Assembly: GCF_016820585.1 (NCBI RefSeq)
Contig: NZ_JADHDX010000001.1
Coordinates: forward strand, 695,916 to 759,915
DNA length: 64,000 bases
DNA from: Arthrobacter beigongshangensis
Lineage (GTDB): Bacteria; Bacillota; Bacilli; Bacillales_A; Planococcaceae
Reading direction: 5' to 3'
The notes beneath the pieces are model-generated. The model did no database searches and was not told the DNA's origin. It saw only the letters and a program-made list of their open reading frames with translations. Position 1 is the first letter of the stretch, and the number at the start of each line of letters is the position of its first letter. Shown piece by piece: positions 17,745 through 26,905 of the stretch. Position numbers and translations under genes: made by a program.

Positions 17745-18880
17745 AATTGAAAAAATTGAAAGTAGGTGTAATCTGCTACCCTTCACTTGGGGGGTCTGGG
17801 GTTGTGGCGACTGAACTTGGGAAAATGATGGCAGATAGAGGCCACGAAATGCATTACATTACATCAGGTAAGCCTTTCCGTTTCCTAGATGCCCATCCTA
17901 ACATCCACTTTCATGAAGTTAAAATCGACGGCTATGCAGTTTTTAAATATCCACCCTATGATATAGCACTTGCAAATCGTATTGCACAAGTGATTGAAAC
18001 GGAAAAACTAGATCTGCTACATGTGCATTATGCTGTGCCACATGCAGTATCTGCTGCACTTGGTAAAGATATGGCCAATTCAACAATAGGCGTTATTACA
18101 ACTTTACATGGGACGGATGTCACAATTCTTGGGCATGATCCTGCACTGCGCAATACCGTCCGTTATGGGATTAATAAATCGACCATTACAACAACAGTTT
18201 CTGAGTCACTACGACAAGAAACGCTTGAATTGATTGGACCGGAAAGAGATTTGCTGACGATTTACAATTTTATCGATGAAGAAAAATACCATCCAGTCGA
18301 GCCTGGAACGCTGAAAAGTGAGCTTGGTATTCGTCAGAATGAAAAAGTAATTATTCATATTTCTAATTTCAGGGACGTGAAGCGCATTCCTGATATTATT
18401 GAAAGCTTTCGACTTGTGGTACAAGAGCTGGGTGCCAAGCTGTTACTAGTTGGCGAGGGACCAAAGAAAAAAGCTATGGAAGACCTTGTTCGTAAATTAG
18501 GTCTTCAAGAACATGTCATCTTCACGGGTAAGCGAGATGATTTGCCAGAGCTTTTGGCGATTAGTGATATTATGTTTTTATTGTCGGAAAAAGAGGCATT
18601 TGGATTGGTATTACTGGAGGCATTTGCTTGCGGTGTGCCATCTGTTGCAACGGCTATTGGAGGAATTCCAGAAGTTGTCGAGGATGGTGTCAATGGTTTT
18701 CTCGTAGGACTTGGTGACGTGACAATGGCTGCAGATCGAGCACTGCAATTGCTGACGGATGATCAATTGTATGCAACATTCCAGCAAAATGGGCTAGCGA
18801 CAGTGGCGAGTAAATTCCATTCATCCACAATCGTGACCCAGTACGAAAAATTATATTATGAAGCGGCGGGAAGCCAATGA
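17738..18880 (+). CDS. bshA: N-acetyl-alpha-D-glucosaminyl L-malate synthase
   Basis: GT4-family glycosyltransferase that joins GlcNAc from UDP-GlcNAc to L-malate, first step of bacillithiol synthesis. N-terminal signature CYPSLGGSGVVATELGK (about 14-30), acceptor-domain HGTD, and the C-terminal SEKEAFGLVLLEAFACGVP donor motif (E-x7-E) are present. The start is uncertain: ATG 17738, TTG 17741 or TTG 17747 (MKKLKVGV, closest to B. subtilis). The next enzyme, deacetylase BshB1, usually sits directly upstream but is absent. ATGA overlap with cca. Confidence 0.93.
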   Translation: MLKLKKLKVGVICYPSLGGSGVVATELGKMMADRGHEMHYITSGKPFRFLDAHPNIHFHEVKIDGYAVFKYPPYDIALANRIAQVIETEKLDLLHVHYAVPHAVSAALGKDMANSTIGVITTLHGTDVTILGHDPALRNTVRYGINKSTITTTVSESLRQETLELIGPERDLLTIYNFIDEEKYHPVEPGTLKSELGIRQNEKVIIHISNFRDVKRIPDIIESFRLVVQELGAKLLLVGEGPKKKAMEDLVRKLGLQEHVIFTGKRDDLPELLAISDIMFLLSEKEAFGLVLLEAFACGVPSVATAIGGIPEVVEDGVNGFLVGLGDVTMAADRALQLLTDDQLYATFQQNGLATVASKFHSSTIVTQYEKLYYEAAGSQ

Positions 18881-20067
18881 CAGCTCATTTCGCAACAGAG
18901 TCAAGTCGTGAGGTTATTCGTTTGCTTGAACAAGCTGGCTATGAAGCTGTATTTGTCGGAGGAGCAGTCCGGGATTATGTCTTAGGAAAACCCGCAACAG
19001 ATATTGATATTGCCACTTCGGCAAAGCCCGAAGAAGTAAAAGCCTTATTTCCCATGACTGTAGACATTGGGACAGCGCATGGTACGGTTCTTGTGCTGAT
19101 TGACGGGGAACCGATTGAAGTGACGACGTACCGGACAGAAGGAACGTATAGTGACCATCGTCGTCCGGATGAAGTGCAGTTCGTTACCTCGTTGCGAGAA
19201 GATTTACTGCGTAGAGACTTTACGATGAATGCGCTTGCCATGACAAAAGATGGTGAGCTGATTGATTTATTTGGTGGGCAGAAGGATATGGCACGTCAAC
19301 TGATTCGTGCTGTCGGTCATGCCGCGGATCGTTTTAACGAAGATGCTCTACGCATGTTTCGAGCTGTACGCTTTACATCCGTTCTCGATTTTGCAATTGA
19401 AGAGGAGACATTTGAAGCAATTCGTGCCCATGCAGCACAAATTCAGTATATTTCAGTCGAGCGATTAAAAGCAGAGATGGATAAGCTGTTTAAGGGTGTC
19501 AATCCTGTAAAGGCATTTCAATTTATTGAACAAACGACACTGTCTAATCACTTGCCTTTATTTCCAAGAAGTCTTGGTAAGCTTAACAAAATGGTACCAT
19601 TTAGGACAGCTGTCGAAGGATGGGCTTGCCTGATGCTTGCAGGTGATTTTACATCTGGGGCGGTTGCCAAGGCATACAAGCTATCGAATGCTGAGAAATC
19701 ATTTTTATCGACGGTGCATCAGGCATCTGTGAGAAGATCCAACAGTTTGTTTACGATTGACGATTATTATCATTTCGATTTAGCTGTTCTTTTGTTGGCC
19801 GAAAAATGGGTTCATATAATAGGACATTCAAGTCAAGCATTGTCAGAGGATGAGATTACCTCGAGGAAACAATCATTGCCGATTCAATCGGTTGCTGACT
19901 TAGTTGTAACAGGCAAAGATTTGATGGCTTGGGCAGAACTACGTGGTGGCAGATGGACGGGGGAATGGATTGAAAAAATCACAATGGCTGTCCTTCATGG
20001 GAAATGTGAAAATAATTCAAACAACATAAAGGAATGGTTTCTCAATGAATTCAAACGTGAAAAATGA
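18877..20067 (+). CDS. cca: CCA tRNA nucleotidyltransferase
   Basis: Class II CCA-adding enzyme that builds or repairs the 3' CCA of tRNAs without a template. Nucleotidyltransferase signature VGGAVRDYVLG (27-37) with the metal aspartates in TDIDIAT (41-47), RRDFTMNALA near 110, and the nucleotide-selecting segment NEDALRMFRAVRF near 150. Length 396 is typical for the Bacillus enzyme. Start overlaps the bshA stop by four bases; its end overlaps birA by 23. Confidence 0.95.
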   Translation: MTAHFATESSREVIRLLEQAGYEAVFVGGAVRDYVLGKPATDIDIATSAKPEEVKALFPMTVDIGTAHGTVLVLIDGEPIEVTTYRTEGTYSDHRRPDEVQFVTSLREDLLRRDFTMNALAMTKDGELIDLFGGQKDMARQLIRAVGHAADRFNEDALRMFRAVRFTSVLDFAIEEETFEAIRAHAAQIQYISVERLKAEMDKLFKGVNPVKAFQFIEQTTLSNHLPLFPRSLGKLNKMVPFRTAVEGWACLMLAGDFTSGAVAKAYKLSNAEKSFLSTVHQASVRRSNSLFTIDDYYHFDLAVLLLAEKWVHIIGHSSQALSEDEITSRKQSLPIQSVADLVVTGKDLMAWAELRGGRWTGEWIEKITMAVLHGKCENNSNNIKEWFLNEFKREK

Positions 20068-21028
20068 ATTGCTGAAAAGATTGTTTGAAGCAAATGGTGG
20101 ACCGGTATCTGGACAGGAAATCGCTGATGAGTACGGATTATCTAGGACGGCGATATGGAAATATGTCAAGGAGCTTGAAAAGGAAGGGTATGAGATTGGG
20201 ACGATCCGAAAAAAGGGATATACACTTATTGGCTCGCCTGATCGAGTGAATGCAGCGAATGTCCAACAATATTTGACTACAAATAATTTTGGTCAGCATA
20301 TTCGGTATTTTGAAACCTGTGAATCTACCCAGATTATTGCACATGAAGAGGCGCAAAATGCCGCGCCAAACGGTACGGTCATTCTTTCGGAAGAACAAAC
20401 GGCGGGAAAGGGACGCATGGCGCGTCCTTGGAGTTCCAAATCAGGTAAAGGGGTTTGGATGAGTATCATTTCACGTCCGTCGTTGACGCCACAGCAGGCG
20501 CCGCAAATGACCTTGGTTGCGGCAGTTGCAGTTACGCGTGCGATTGAAGAGTTAACAGGCATTGAACCAACGATCAAATGGCCGAATGATATTTTAGTGG
20601 ATGGTAAAAAAGTGACCGGTATTTTAACGGAGTTGCAAGCAGACCCTGACCGAGTGAAGGCGATTATTCTTGGCATAGGCATAAACGTCAATCAGGAGTT
20701 AGCTGATTTCCCAGATGAATTGCTGGCTATTGCTACTTCACTGCGGATTCTAATGGGGAAGCCGGTTGACCGTGCGCAATTAATCGCGAAAATTCTTGGG
20801 TTTCTTGAATTGTACACAACTATGTATGAAAAGCATGGTTTTAGCCCCATTAAACTGTTGTGGGAAGGCTATTCCAATACGACAGGCAAACGGATTCGTG
20901 CAGTCATGTTGAATGAAACATTGATAGGCACTGCAATTGGCATATCCGATGAAGGTGTCCTAGAATTGCGGTTAGATGATGGCTCAATCCGTGGTATTTA
21001 CTCTGCAGATATTGAAGTTTCAACTTAA
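20045..21028 (+). CDS. birA: Bifunctional biotin-[acetyl-CoA carboxylase] ligase / biotin operon repressor
   Basis: Attaches biotin to the carboxylase carrier protein and, through its N-terminal DNA-binding domain, represses biotin genes. Residues about 1-60 form a winged helix-turn-helix (SGQEIADEYGLSRTAIWKYVKELEKEGY). The biotinyl-AMP loop TAGKGRMARPWSS and the WPNDILVDGKKVTGIL motif lie in the central catalytic domain; an SH3-like C-terminal domain ends the 327-residue chain. Start overlaps the cca end by 23 bases, indicating coupling. A 280-base leader to panB follows. Confidence 0.95.
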   Translation: MNSNVKNELLKRLFEANGGPVSGQEIADEYGLSRTAIWKYVKELEKEGYEIGTIRKKGYTLIGSPDRVNAANVQQYLTTNNFGQHIRYFETCESTQIIAHEEAQNAAPNGTVILSEEQTAGKGRMARPWSSKSGKGVWMSIISRPSLTPQQAPQMTLVAAVAVTRAIEELTGIEPTIKWPNDILVDGKKVTGILTELQADPDRVKAIILGIGINVNQELADFPDELLAIATSLRILMGKPVDRAQLIAKILGFLELYTTMYEKHGFSPIKLLWEGYSNTTGKRIRAVMLNETLIGTAIGISDEGVLELRLDDGSIRGIYSADIEVST

Positions 21029-21112
21029 TTCAGCACGTCTTGAAAGTGTTTGGAAAATGTGACAAAGTTTTGACCTTGATTTGTATACATGTATCTACCA
21101 ATTTGTTATAGT

Positions 21113-21275
21113 AGTGTCGAAGGGCGGTATCAGTTTGTGAACTGCACCTGTTAGAGATATTGGAAAACATAAAATTCAATAGGATCTGCCTTGATCTTAC
21201 CAAAGACAGGGACGGAGGAAACCATCACAAGATGATACAACCCTTCTGTCCATTTTTGGACAAAAGGGTTTTTTA
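21113..21275 (+). promoter_or_regulatory. Structured panB leader ending in a terminator (candidate pan-type riboswitch)
   Basis: A -10-like TATAGT at 21107-21112 precedes about 160 bases of leader. Seen stems: CAGTT/AACTG (21131-21144), TATTG/CAATA around 21156-21182, and CCTTG/CAGGG (21189-21211). The leader ends with an intrinsic terminator at 21239-21274, before the panB ribosome site. Leaders of panB in some Firmicutes carry the described pan RNA motif; assignment to that family is inference from location and general form. Confidence 0.5.
21239..21274 (+). terminator. Intrinsic terminator inside the panB leader
   Basis: AACCCTT (21239-21245) and TGTCC (21247-21251) pair with GGACA (21258-21262) and AAGGGTT (21264-21270), then TTTTTT. 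It sits about 35 bases before the start codon, so it must be conditional or it would shut off panBCD. Confidence 0.85.
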
Positions 21276-21307
21276 TAGTCGGTTTTCTCCCAGAGAAGGG
21301 AGCACAA

Positions 21308-22159
21308 GTGAAAATGAAAAGTACACTGGATTTTATTAACATGAAAAAAGAGGGCGAAAAGATTGTCATGCTGACAGCTTATGACTACCCCTCGGCAAAA
21401 ATTGCAGAAGAAGCAGGGGTAGACGTCCTGCTCGTTGGTGATTCGCTCGGTATGGTCGTTCTCGGTTACGATTCAACGGTTGCTGTGACGGTAGATGATA
21501 TGATTCACCACGGGAAAGCAGTGAAAAGAGGTGCAACGGATACGTTTATCGTCGTGGATATGCCGTTCGGCTCTTATCATGGATCGGACGATAGTACGTT
21601 GACAGCTGCAGTCCGTATGTTCCAACAGACAGGGGCGCATGCCTTGAAAGTCGAAGGAGCAGGGAAAGTGATTGATACCATTCGTTTACTGACAAGTGTT
21701 GGAATCCCTGTCGTTGGGCATCTCGGGTTGTTGCCTCAATCAGCAGCAGTGGTCGGCGGTTATAAAGTACAAGGAAAGACAGCAGCAGCGGCACAGCAGC
21801 TGATTGAAGATGCACGTGCTAGTGAAGCGGCGGGAGCTTGCATGATTGTACTGGAATGTATCCCTTATCAGTTAGCGGAGGAAGTGACAGCGGCAGTATC
21901 GATTCCAGTCATTGGAATTGGTGCAGGTGCAGGAACAGACGGACAAGTACTTGTTTTCCACGACACTGTCACGTATGGAAGTCACCGTGTTCCGAAATTT
22001 GTTGAAGCATTTGCAGATGTTGGAACAGTTATCGGGGAAGGGATTACCAAGTATGTCAAGGCAGTAAAAGAGCAATCGTTTCCTGCTGAGCATCACCGCT
22101 TCACGATGAAGGAAGAAGAGTTAGTTGCTTTGTACGGAAGTAAAAAAGGTGGCGAATGA
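21308..22159 (+). CDS. panB: 3-methyl-2-oxobutanoate hydroxymethyltransferase
   Basis: Transfers a hydroxymethyl group from methylene-tetrahydrofolate to 2-oxoisovalerate, giving ketopantoate, first committed step of pantothenate synthesis. TIM-barrel motifs: [45 protein letters not shown] and the catalytic-region [19 protein letters not shown]. Either GTG 21308 or ATG 21314 can start; AAGGGAG (21296-21302) is five bases from the GTG. First gene of panBCD. Confidence 0.95.
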   Translation: MKMKSTLDFINMKKEGEKIVMLTAYDYPSAKIAEEAGVDVLLVGDSLGMVVLGYDSTVAVTVDDMIHHGKAVKRGATDTFIVVDMPFGSYHGSDDSTLTAAVRMFQQTGAHALKVEGAGKVIDTIRLLTSVGIPVVGHLGLLPQSAAVVGGYKVQGKTAAAAQQLIEDARASEAAGACMIVLECIPYQLAEEVTAAVSIPVIGIGAGAGTDGQVLVFHDTVTYGSHRVPKFVEAFADVGTVIGEGITKYVKAVKEQSFPAEHHRFTMKEEELVALYGSKKGGE

Positions 22160-22163
22160 AGTG

Positions 22164-23018
22164 ATGGACCTTACAATCGTGCATACGATTCAAGAATTAC
22201 AGCAGTTGCTGAATGAACGTCGAAAACAAGGAGTATCAGTCGGTTTCGTCCCGACAATGGGCTTTTTACATGAAGGACATTTGTCGTTAGTGGAACAGGC
22301 GCGGCAAAAAAATGATGTAATCGTCATGAGTATTTTTGTCAATCCAGCTCAGTTCGGTCCGGGTGAAGATTTTGAGGCGTATCCGCGTGATACAGAGCGT
22401 GATGCACGTCTTGCTGCTGAAGCGGGAGTGCATATTCTGTTCATGCCAACGCCAGAGGAAATGTATCCGCAAGAAGGTGGAATTCGTATATTACCCGGTC
22501 CTCAATCAGCAGAACTGTGCGGGGCATCTAGACCAGGTCATTTCGATGGTGTGTTGAAAGTTGTACTGAAGCTGTTCAATATTGTTGACCCAGACCGTTC
22601 GTATTTTGGCATGAAGGACGCACAACAACTCGCGATTATTGAGACATTTGTCCGTGATTTTAATCTCAGAACGGAGATTGTTCGCGTACCAACAGTTCGT
22701 GAGCAGGATGGCTTGGCGAAAAGCTCGCGTAATGTGCATTTGACGGAGACTGAGCGTTTGGAAGCCCCTGCTATTCAGCAAGCACTCCGACTAGGAGCAA
22801 GCTTAGTTGCGGAAGGCGTGTCGGCAAATGATATTGAGCAACAAGTGTCAAAGGCAATCGTTACAAATAGCTCGGGTAGCATTGACTATGTATCATTACT
22901 AGCATATCCTGAGTTGAAAAAGGTAGATGCCGATAGCAAAGAAATTATCATTGCGTGTGCAGTGAAATTTAGCAAAACAAGATTGATTGATAATATAATT
23001 ATTCCACTAAAAGGATGA
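22164..23018 (+). CDS. panC: Pantothenate synthetase
   Basis: ATP-dependent condensation of pantoate with beta-alanine. ATP-binding [10 protein letters not shown] (HxGH-type), [16 protein letters not shown] and the KSSRN loop are all present in order. The ATG at 22164 (four bases after the panB stop) fits the family N-terminus; GTG 22161 is also possible, while an upstream start would run through panB. Length about 284. Followed directly by panD. Confidence 0.95.
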   Translation: MDLTIVHTIQELQQLLNERRKQGVSVGFVPTMGFLHEGHLSLVEQARQKNDVIVMSIFVNPAQFGPGEDFEAYPRDTERDARLAAEAGVHILFMPTPEEMYPQEGGIRILPGPQSAELCGASRPGHFDGVLKVVLKLFNIVDPDRSYFGMKDAQQLAIIETFVRDFNLRTEIVRVPTVREQDGLAKSSRNVHLTETERLEAPAIQQALRLGASLVAEGVSANDIEQQVSKAIVTNSSGSIDYVSLLAYPELKKVDADSKEIIIACAVKFSKTRLIDNIIIPLKG

Positions 23019-23023
23019 GTGTT

Positions 23024-23407
23024 ATGTTCAGAATGATGATGAATAGTAAATTGCACCGTGCAACTGTCACGGAAGCCGATTTAAGTTATGTAGGAAGCAT
23101 TACGATTGACAGTGACGTGCTAGACGCCGCGGGAATGCTGCCAAATGAGAAAGTGCATGTCGTCAATAACAATAATGGAGCTCGTTTTGAAACGTATATT
23201 ATTGCAGGCGAACGTGGCAGCGGTGTCATCTGTGTAAACGGAGCAGCAGCGAGACTCGTTCAGCGTGGCGATATTGTTATTATTATCTCCTATGCCTATG
23301 TAACAAACGAAGAAGCGTTGACGCATGAACCAACCGTTCTCATTATGGACGAAAAAAATGGCGTGAAAGAAGTCATAAAAGAGAAGCAAGGGATGACGTA
23401 CGCATAA
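23024..23407 (+). CDS. panD: Aspartate 1-decarboxylase proenzyme
   Basis: Makes beta-alanine from aspartate using a pyruvoyl group formed by self-cleavage between Gly24 and Ser25. With the start at 23024 the sequence reads YVGSIT with Ser at exactly position 25, which fixes the start; AAGGA lies eight bases upstream. The segment [13 protein letters not shown] and [11 protein letters not shown] are conserved. 127 residues, normal length. Ends the pan operon with a terminator. Confidence 0.96.
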   Translation: MFRMMMNSKLHRATVTEADLSYVGSITIDSDVLDAAGMLPNEKVHVVNNNNGARFETYIIAGERGSGVICVNGAAARLVQRGDIVIIISYAYVTNEEALTHEPTVLIMDEKNGVKEVIKEKQGMTYA

Positions 23408-23422
23408 CATCTCGTAACAGGA

Positions 23423-23466
23423 CTCCTATGGAATCGGTAGACGATGATTTCATAGGGGCTTTTTTG
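23423..23466 (+). terminator. Terminator of panBCD
   Basis: A 13-bp stem (23423-23435 with 23446-23458, two G-T pairs; central part CCTATG/CATAGG) followed by CTTTTTTG. It separates panD from dinG, which are adjacent in B. subtilis as well. Confidence 0.85.
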
Positions 23467-23527
23467 TTTTCAAACGCTGAAATGTGATACAATTTACCGT
23501 ATACGAAGAACATGTAAGGGAAGTTCT

Positions 23528-23549
23528 GAATACGCCAAGGCTTATTCAA
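23528..23549 (+). repeat. Short copy of dispersed intergenic palindrome
   Basis: GAATACGCC (23528-23536) and GGCTTATTC (23539-23547) match the AATACGCC/GGCGTATT end palindrome with one change. It lies about 20 bases before the dinG start and is oriented with it. Confidence 0.55.
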
Positions 23550-23569
23550 TTAAGAAAGTTGATGATTGA

Positions 23570-26350
23570 GTGGACAACAAAACGTATGCAGTTGTTGATC
23601 TGGAAACGACTGGTCATTCACCGGTCAAAGGAGACCGGATCATTCAGCTAGCAATTGTGTTTATAAAAGATGGGGAAGTGGGCGACAAGTACGTCCGTTT
23701 TGTCAATCCAGGACAAAAAATTCCGGCCTTTATCCGTCAACTGACGGGGATTATAGATGAAGATGTTGCGGAGGCACCGTATTTTGAAGAAATTGCCGAG
23801 GAAGTTGCTAGTTTGTTGGAAGGGACGGTTTTCATCGCCCATAATACAGACTTTGACTTATCTTTTCTACAAAGTGAGTTTAGCAGATGTGGGATTCGAA
23901 AGTGGGTAGGCAAAAAAATTGATACCGTCGAACTGTCTAAAATTATGTATCCTTCAGCAGCTAGCTATCGATTGCAGGATATTGCAGAGGATTTAGGTAT
24001 ACCACTCGCATCTGCCCACCGTGCGGACGACGATGCAGAGGCTACGGCTAAGCTTTTTCTTGCTTGTATGGAGAACATGGAGCGTTTGCCAGAAGAAACA
24101 CTAAACCTTCTACATCGTAGATCTTTTCGCTTGAAATCGGATTTATCGACATTATTTTATGCAGCGTTAAAGCGAGCACGGACATCCAGAACGAGTAAGG
24201 ATTTTTCATCGTTTCGTGGAATTCCGTACCGTCCGATACCATTTCCAATTACTGATCATTTTGAAATGCCAACATATCCATTTGATGAGCAGCAGAAAAC
24301 GGTATTATTGAAAAAAGCATATCCAGCATTCGAGCGGAGAGAATCTCAGTTTGGTTTCATGGATGCGGTATGGGATTCCCTTTCCAATCGAACTGAAATG
24401 ATTGCAGAGGTGCCAACGGGTATCGGTAAAACGGCAGCCTATTTGCTACCGGCGGCCATCCATTCTATCGCAGCGGGGAAGCCCGTCGTTGTAAGTACTT
24501 TTACCAATCATTTGGCCGATAAAATCATGGCTGAGGAACTGAACAAAATCAGTTCAATGCTCGGGTCAACTGTTACGGCAACGGTACTAAAAGGCAGAGA
24601 GCAGTATATTTCATTGGGGAAATTTGAAGAACTGCAGCGCATTACGGATGAGTCGTATGACGAAACGTTTTCCATCATGCAGGTGCTCGTTTGGCTAACA
24701 GAAACGGTGACAGGTGATTTGGCAGAATTGAATGTATCGGGTGGGGGACAGTTGTTTGTGGATCGGATTCGCAAGCGTTCCAATATACTTGCAGCTGATG
24801 AGCAAGAAGCAGATTTTCACTATAGGCTGATGGAAACATGTGGACAGTCGAATATTATTATTACCAATCACGCCATGCTGTTGTCGGACGGAAATCGTGA
24901 CCAACCAATTTTTAATTCAATGGCAGGATTAGTCGTCGATGAAGCCCATCAATTCGTCCAAACTGCCTCTCGTTTGAATGAAACCGTATTTTCCTTTACG
25001 AATTGGAAGTATGTGATGGGGCAAATGAGCTCGGATACGACTGGACAATTATTGCATCAGATCAATGTACTTAACAAACGAACTGGTATGATAGGACGCT
25101 TACATAAAAAAGCTCATTTGGATGAAGCGTTCACCAAGTTTACAACGTTATTTGATCGTGCAGTGAGTGTACTGACGACTTTTGATCCAGCTATGAATAA
25201 TAAACAACAAGGCAACCGGATTGTGTATCCGCTTGGTAAATTAGTAGACGATCGAATTTGTTTTGCCAAAGTGGCTGAAGCGATGTCCGAATATATTAGC
25301 AAAGCGGAACAATTTACTCACGGTTTAACAGGCCAATTTGAAAATTTGACGCGAAAAGAGCAAGCGATTGTAGCAGAATGGGATTTCTGGGTTCGTGAAA
25401 TGACAATCAAGGCTGGCGAATGGGTGGAAATTTTTCTGGATAATGATTCGGAGGATTACACAGTTTGGATGGAAAAAGATCGGCGAAGTATTCCTGGAAG
25501 TTTAGTTGTTATTAAGCGTTCACTCGATAGCGCGCCCGTTATCAGAGGCCTCATTGACAGATTGAAAGAGGAGAAGACGGGGATTGTGTGGACATCAGGG
25601 ACGTTGACCGTCCAAGATAATGAGCGCTTCATAGCTCGGCAACTCGGCATTGACGACTCGATTCCACTACTCACATTTAATGCACCTTCAGATTTTTATG
25701 CTGGGGCTGAAATTGTCATCGTTGACGATATGCCTGATATTCAGCAGGTGGCGCAATCAGAGTATATTGAAGCTGTTGCCCATGCTATTGTCCAGACTGT
25801 ATTGGCAACGGGTGGACGATTATTTGTGCTCTTTACCTCACAGGATATGCTTCGAAAAACCTATGATTTGATCATAGAAAGTGAGCAATTAGAAGATTAT
25901 GCACTTTTTGCTCAGGGAATTAGTGCGGGAAGTCGCATTCGATTATTGAAGTCTTTTCGCCAATTTAATAAATCTGTCCTTTTCGGTACAAATAGTTTTT
26001 GGGAGGGCGTGGACGTTCCGGGAGAAGCATTATCTGCGGTCATCGTCGTTAGGCTGCCATTTTCATCTCCAGACGAGCCGGTCTTTAAAGCGAAGGCGGC
26101 AAAATTGACTGCTAGTGGAGTAAATCCGTTCAATGAATTTGCTCTGCCAGAAGCCGTTATGCGGTTACGGCAAGGTTTCGGTCGACTCATTCGTTCTTCG
26201 TCGGACAAAGGGTGTTTCATTATTTTAGATAGACGGATTGAAACGAAGTCTTACGGTCAACGTTTTTTAGCTTCTCTACCAGATGTACCAGTCAAAAAAG
26301 TGTCGCTCGAACATATGGTGAATGAGCTCGAAAATTGCTATACTGAGTAA
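23570..26350 (+). CDS. dinG: DinG-type helicase with N-terminal 3'-5' exonuclease domain
   Basis: Two-domain protein of 926 residues. Residues about 5-170 form a DEDDh exonuclease like the epsilon subunit (VVDLETTGH, HNTDFDLSF, HRADDDAEAT). The rest is an XPD/DinG superfamily 2 helicase: Q motif around 240, Walker A EVPTGIGKTAAYL near 280, DEAH box VDEAHQFV near 455, and the C-terminal motif RLRQGFGRLIRSS near 865. Gram-positive DinG proteins of this form are reported to act as exonucleases. The GTG start has only a weak upstream purine run. No four-cysteine iron-sulfur pattern is obvious, unlike the paralogue at 42994. Confidence 0.92.
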   Translation: MDNKTYAVVDLETTGHSPVKGDRIIQLAIVFIKDGEVGDKYVRFVNPGQKIPAFIRQLTGIIDEDVAEAPYFEEIAEEVASLLEGTVFIAHNTDFDLSFLQSEFSRCGIRKWVGKKIDTVELSKIMYPSAASYRLQDIAEDLGIPLASAHRADDDAEATAKLFLACMENMERLPEETLNLLHRRSFRLKSDLSTLFYAALKRARTSRTSKDFSSFRGIPYRPIPFPITDHFEMPTYPFDEQQKTVLLKKAYPAFERRESQFGFMDAVWDSLSNRTEMIAEVPTGIGKTAAYLLPAAIHSIAAGKPVVVSTFTNHLADKIMAEELNKISSMLGSTVTATVLKGREQYISLGKFEELQRITDESYDETFSIMQVLVWLTETVTGDLAELNVSGGGQLFVDRIRKRSNILAADEQEADFHYRLMETCGQSNIIITNHAMLLSDGNRDQPIFNSMAGLVVDEAHQFVQTASRLNETVFSFTNWKYVMGQMSSDTTGQLLHQINVLNKRTGMIGRLHKKAHLDEAFTKFTTLFDRAVSVLTTFDPAMNNKQQGNRIVYPLGKLVDDRICFAKVAEAMSEYISKAEQFTHGLTGQFENLTRKEQAIVAEWDFWVREMTIKAGEWVEIFLDNDSEDYTVWMEKDRRSIPGSLVVIKRSLDSAPVIRGLIDRLKEEKTGIVWTSGTLTVQDNERFIARQLGIDDSIPLLTFNAPSDFYAGAEIVIVDDMPDIQQVAQSEYIEAVAHAIVQTVLATGGRLFVLFTSQDMLRKTYDLIIESEQLEDYALFAQGISAGSRIRLLKSFRQFNKSVLFGTNSFWEGVDVPGEALSAVIVVRLPFSSPDEPVFKAKAAKLTASGVNPFNEFALPEAVMRLRQGFGRLIRSSSDKGCFIILDRRIETKSYGQRFLASLPDVPVKKVSLEHMVNELENCYTE

Positions 26351-26357
26351 GTGAAGT

Positions 26358-26429
26358 ATGAAAGCACTTGAAATAGAAAAAACGTCTTTTGACGTACAGG
26401 ACGTGGATCACTATGTTAGGTTGGATTAA
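26358..26429 (+). CDS. Possible 23-codon ORF overlapping ypmB start
   Basis: ATG 26358 to TAA 26429 encodes a short acidic peptide (begins MKALEIEKTSF) and overlaps the first codons of ypmB in another frame. The ribosome site is weak. It contains the inverted repeat ACGTCTTTTGACGT. It may be a leader ORF or chance; B. subtilis has small gene ypmA at this point, but no similarity was recognised. Confidence 0.2.
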   Translation: MKALEIEKTSFDVQDVDHYVRLD

Positions 26430-26892
26430 ATTCATTGTCGTTTTCCTTGTGGTGCTCACTTCTATCATAATAATTACCGTTTTTTACAATGCCGATAAGC
26501 CTTTTTCCGAGGCCGAACAGATGGCGATCGATTCTGCGCTTAGCTCGGGGCAACTTGTTTCCGCAAGTTCAGCCGAGACATTCAATGGAACAGTGCCGAT
26601 GGTTACGGTGTTTGGTGTGGATGCAGAAGGTGAGGAAACAGCGGTTTTTGTGAATCCACAATGGGTGGACGGCTTTGAGGAAGTGAAGTTGGCGGATGGC
26701 GTTACGGCGGAGAAAGCGATTGCCAACGTTAAACAAGAGTTACAAGTAAACAAGATTTTGCATGTGACACTGGGGTTAGAGGTAGAAGGACCAGTTTGGG
26801 AAGTCGCTTTCACAAGTGACACTGGTAAACTGAATTACGTCTATGTCTTTTTCGACACAGGACAATGGTGGAAACGAATTTTAAACCTATAA
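26413..26892 (+). CDS. ypmB: YpmB-like membrane-anchored PepSY/DUF5590 protein
   Basis: About 159 residues: a short cytosolic start, one transmembrane helix (about 5-27, KFIVVFLVVLTSIIIITVF) and an extracellular part with two beta-rich PepSY-like halves, ending in ITYV-type strands (KLNYVYVFFDTGQWWKRI). Such domains are thought to bind or inhibit peptidases; the role of YpmB is not known. Position between dinG and aspB matches YpmB. The ATG at 26413 is chosen over a TTG at 26389 that has no ribosome site. Confidence 0.78.
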   Translation: MLGWIKFIVVFLVVLTSIIIITVFYNADKPFSEAEQMAIDSALSSGQLVSASSAETFNGTVPMVTVFGVDAEGEETAVFVNPQWVDGFEEVKLADGVTAEKAIANVKQELQVNKILHVTLGLEVEGPVWEVAFTSDTGKLNYVYVFFDTGQWWKRILNL

Positions 26893-26905
26893 GGGAGCGA
26901 TACAG

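Noticed and set aside
23500-23535. LexA box before dinG
   Set aside because: GAACATGT and AAGTTC are present but not at the spacing or symmetry of an SOS box.
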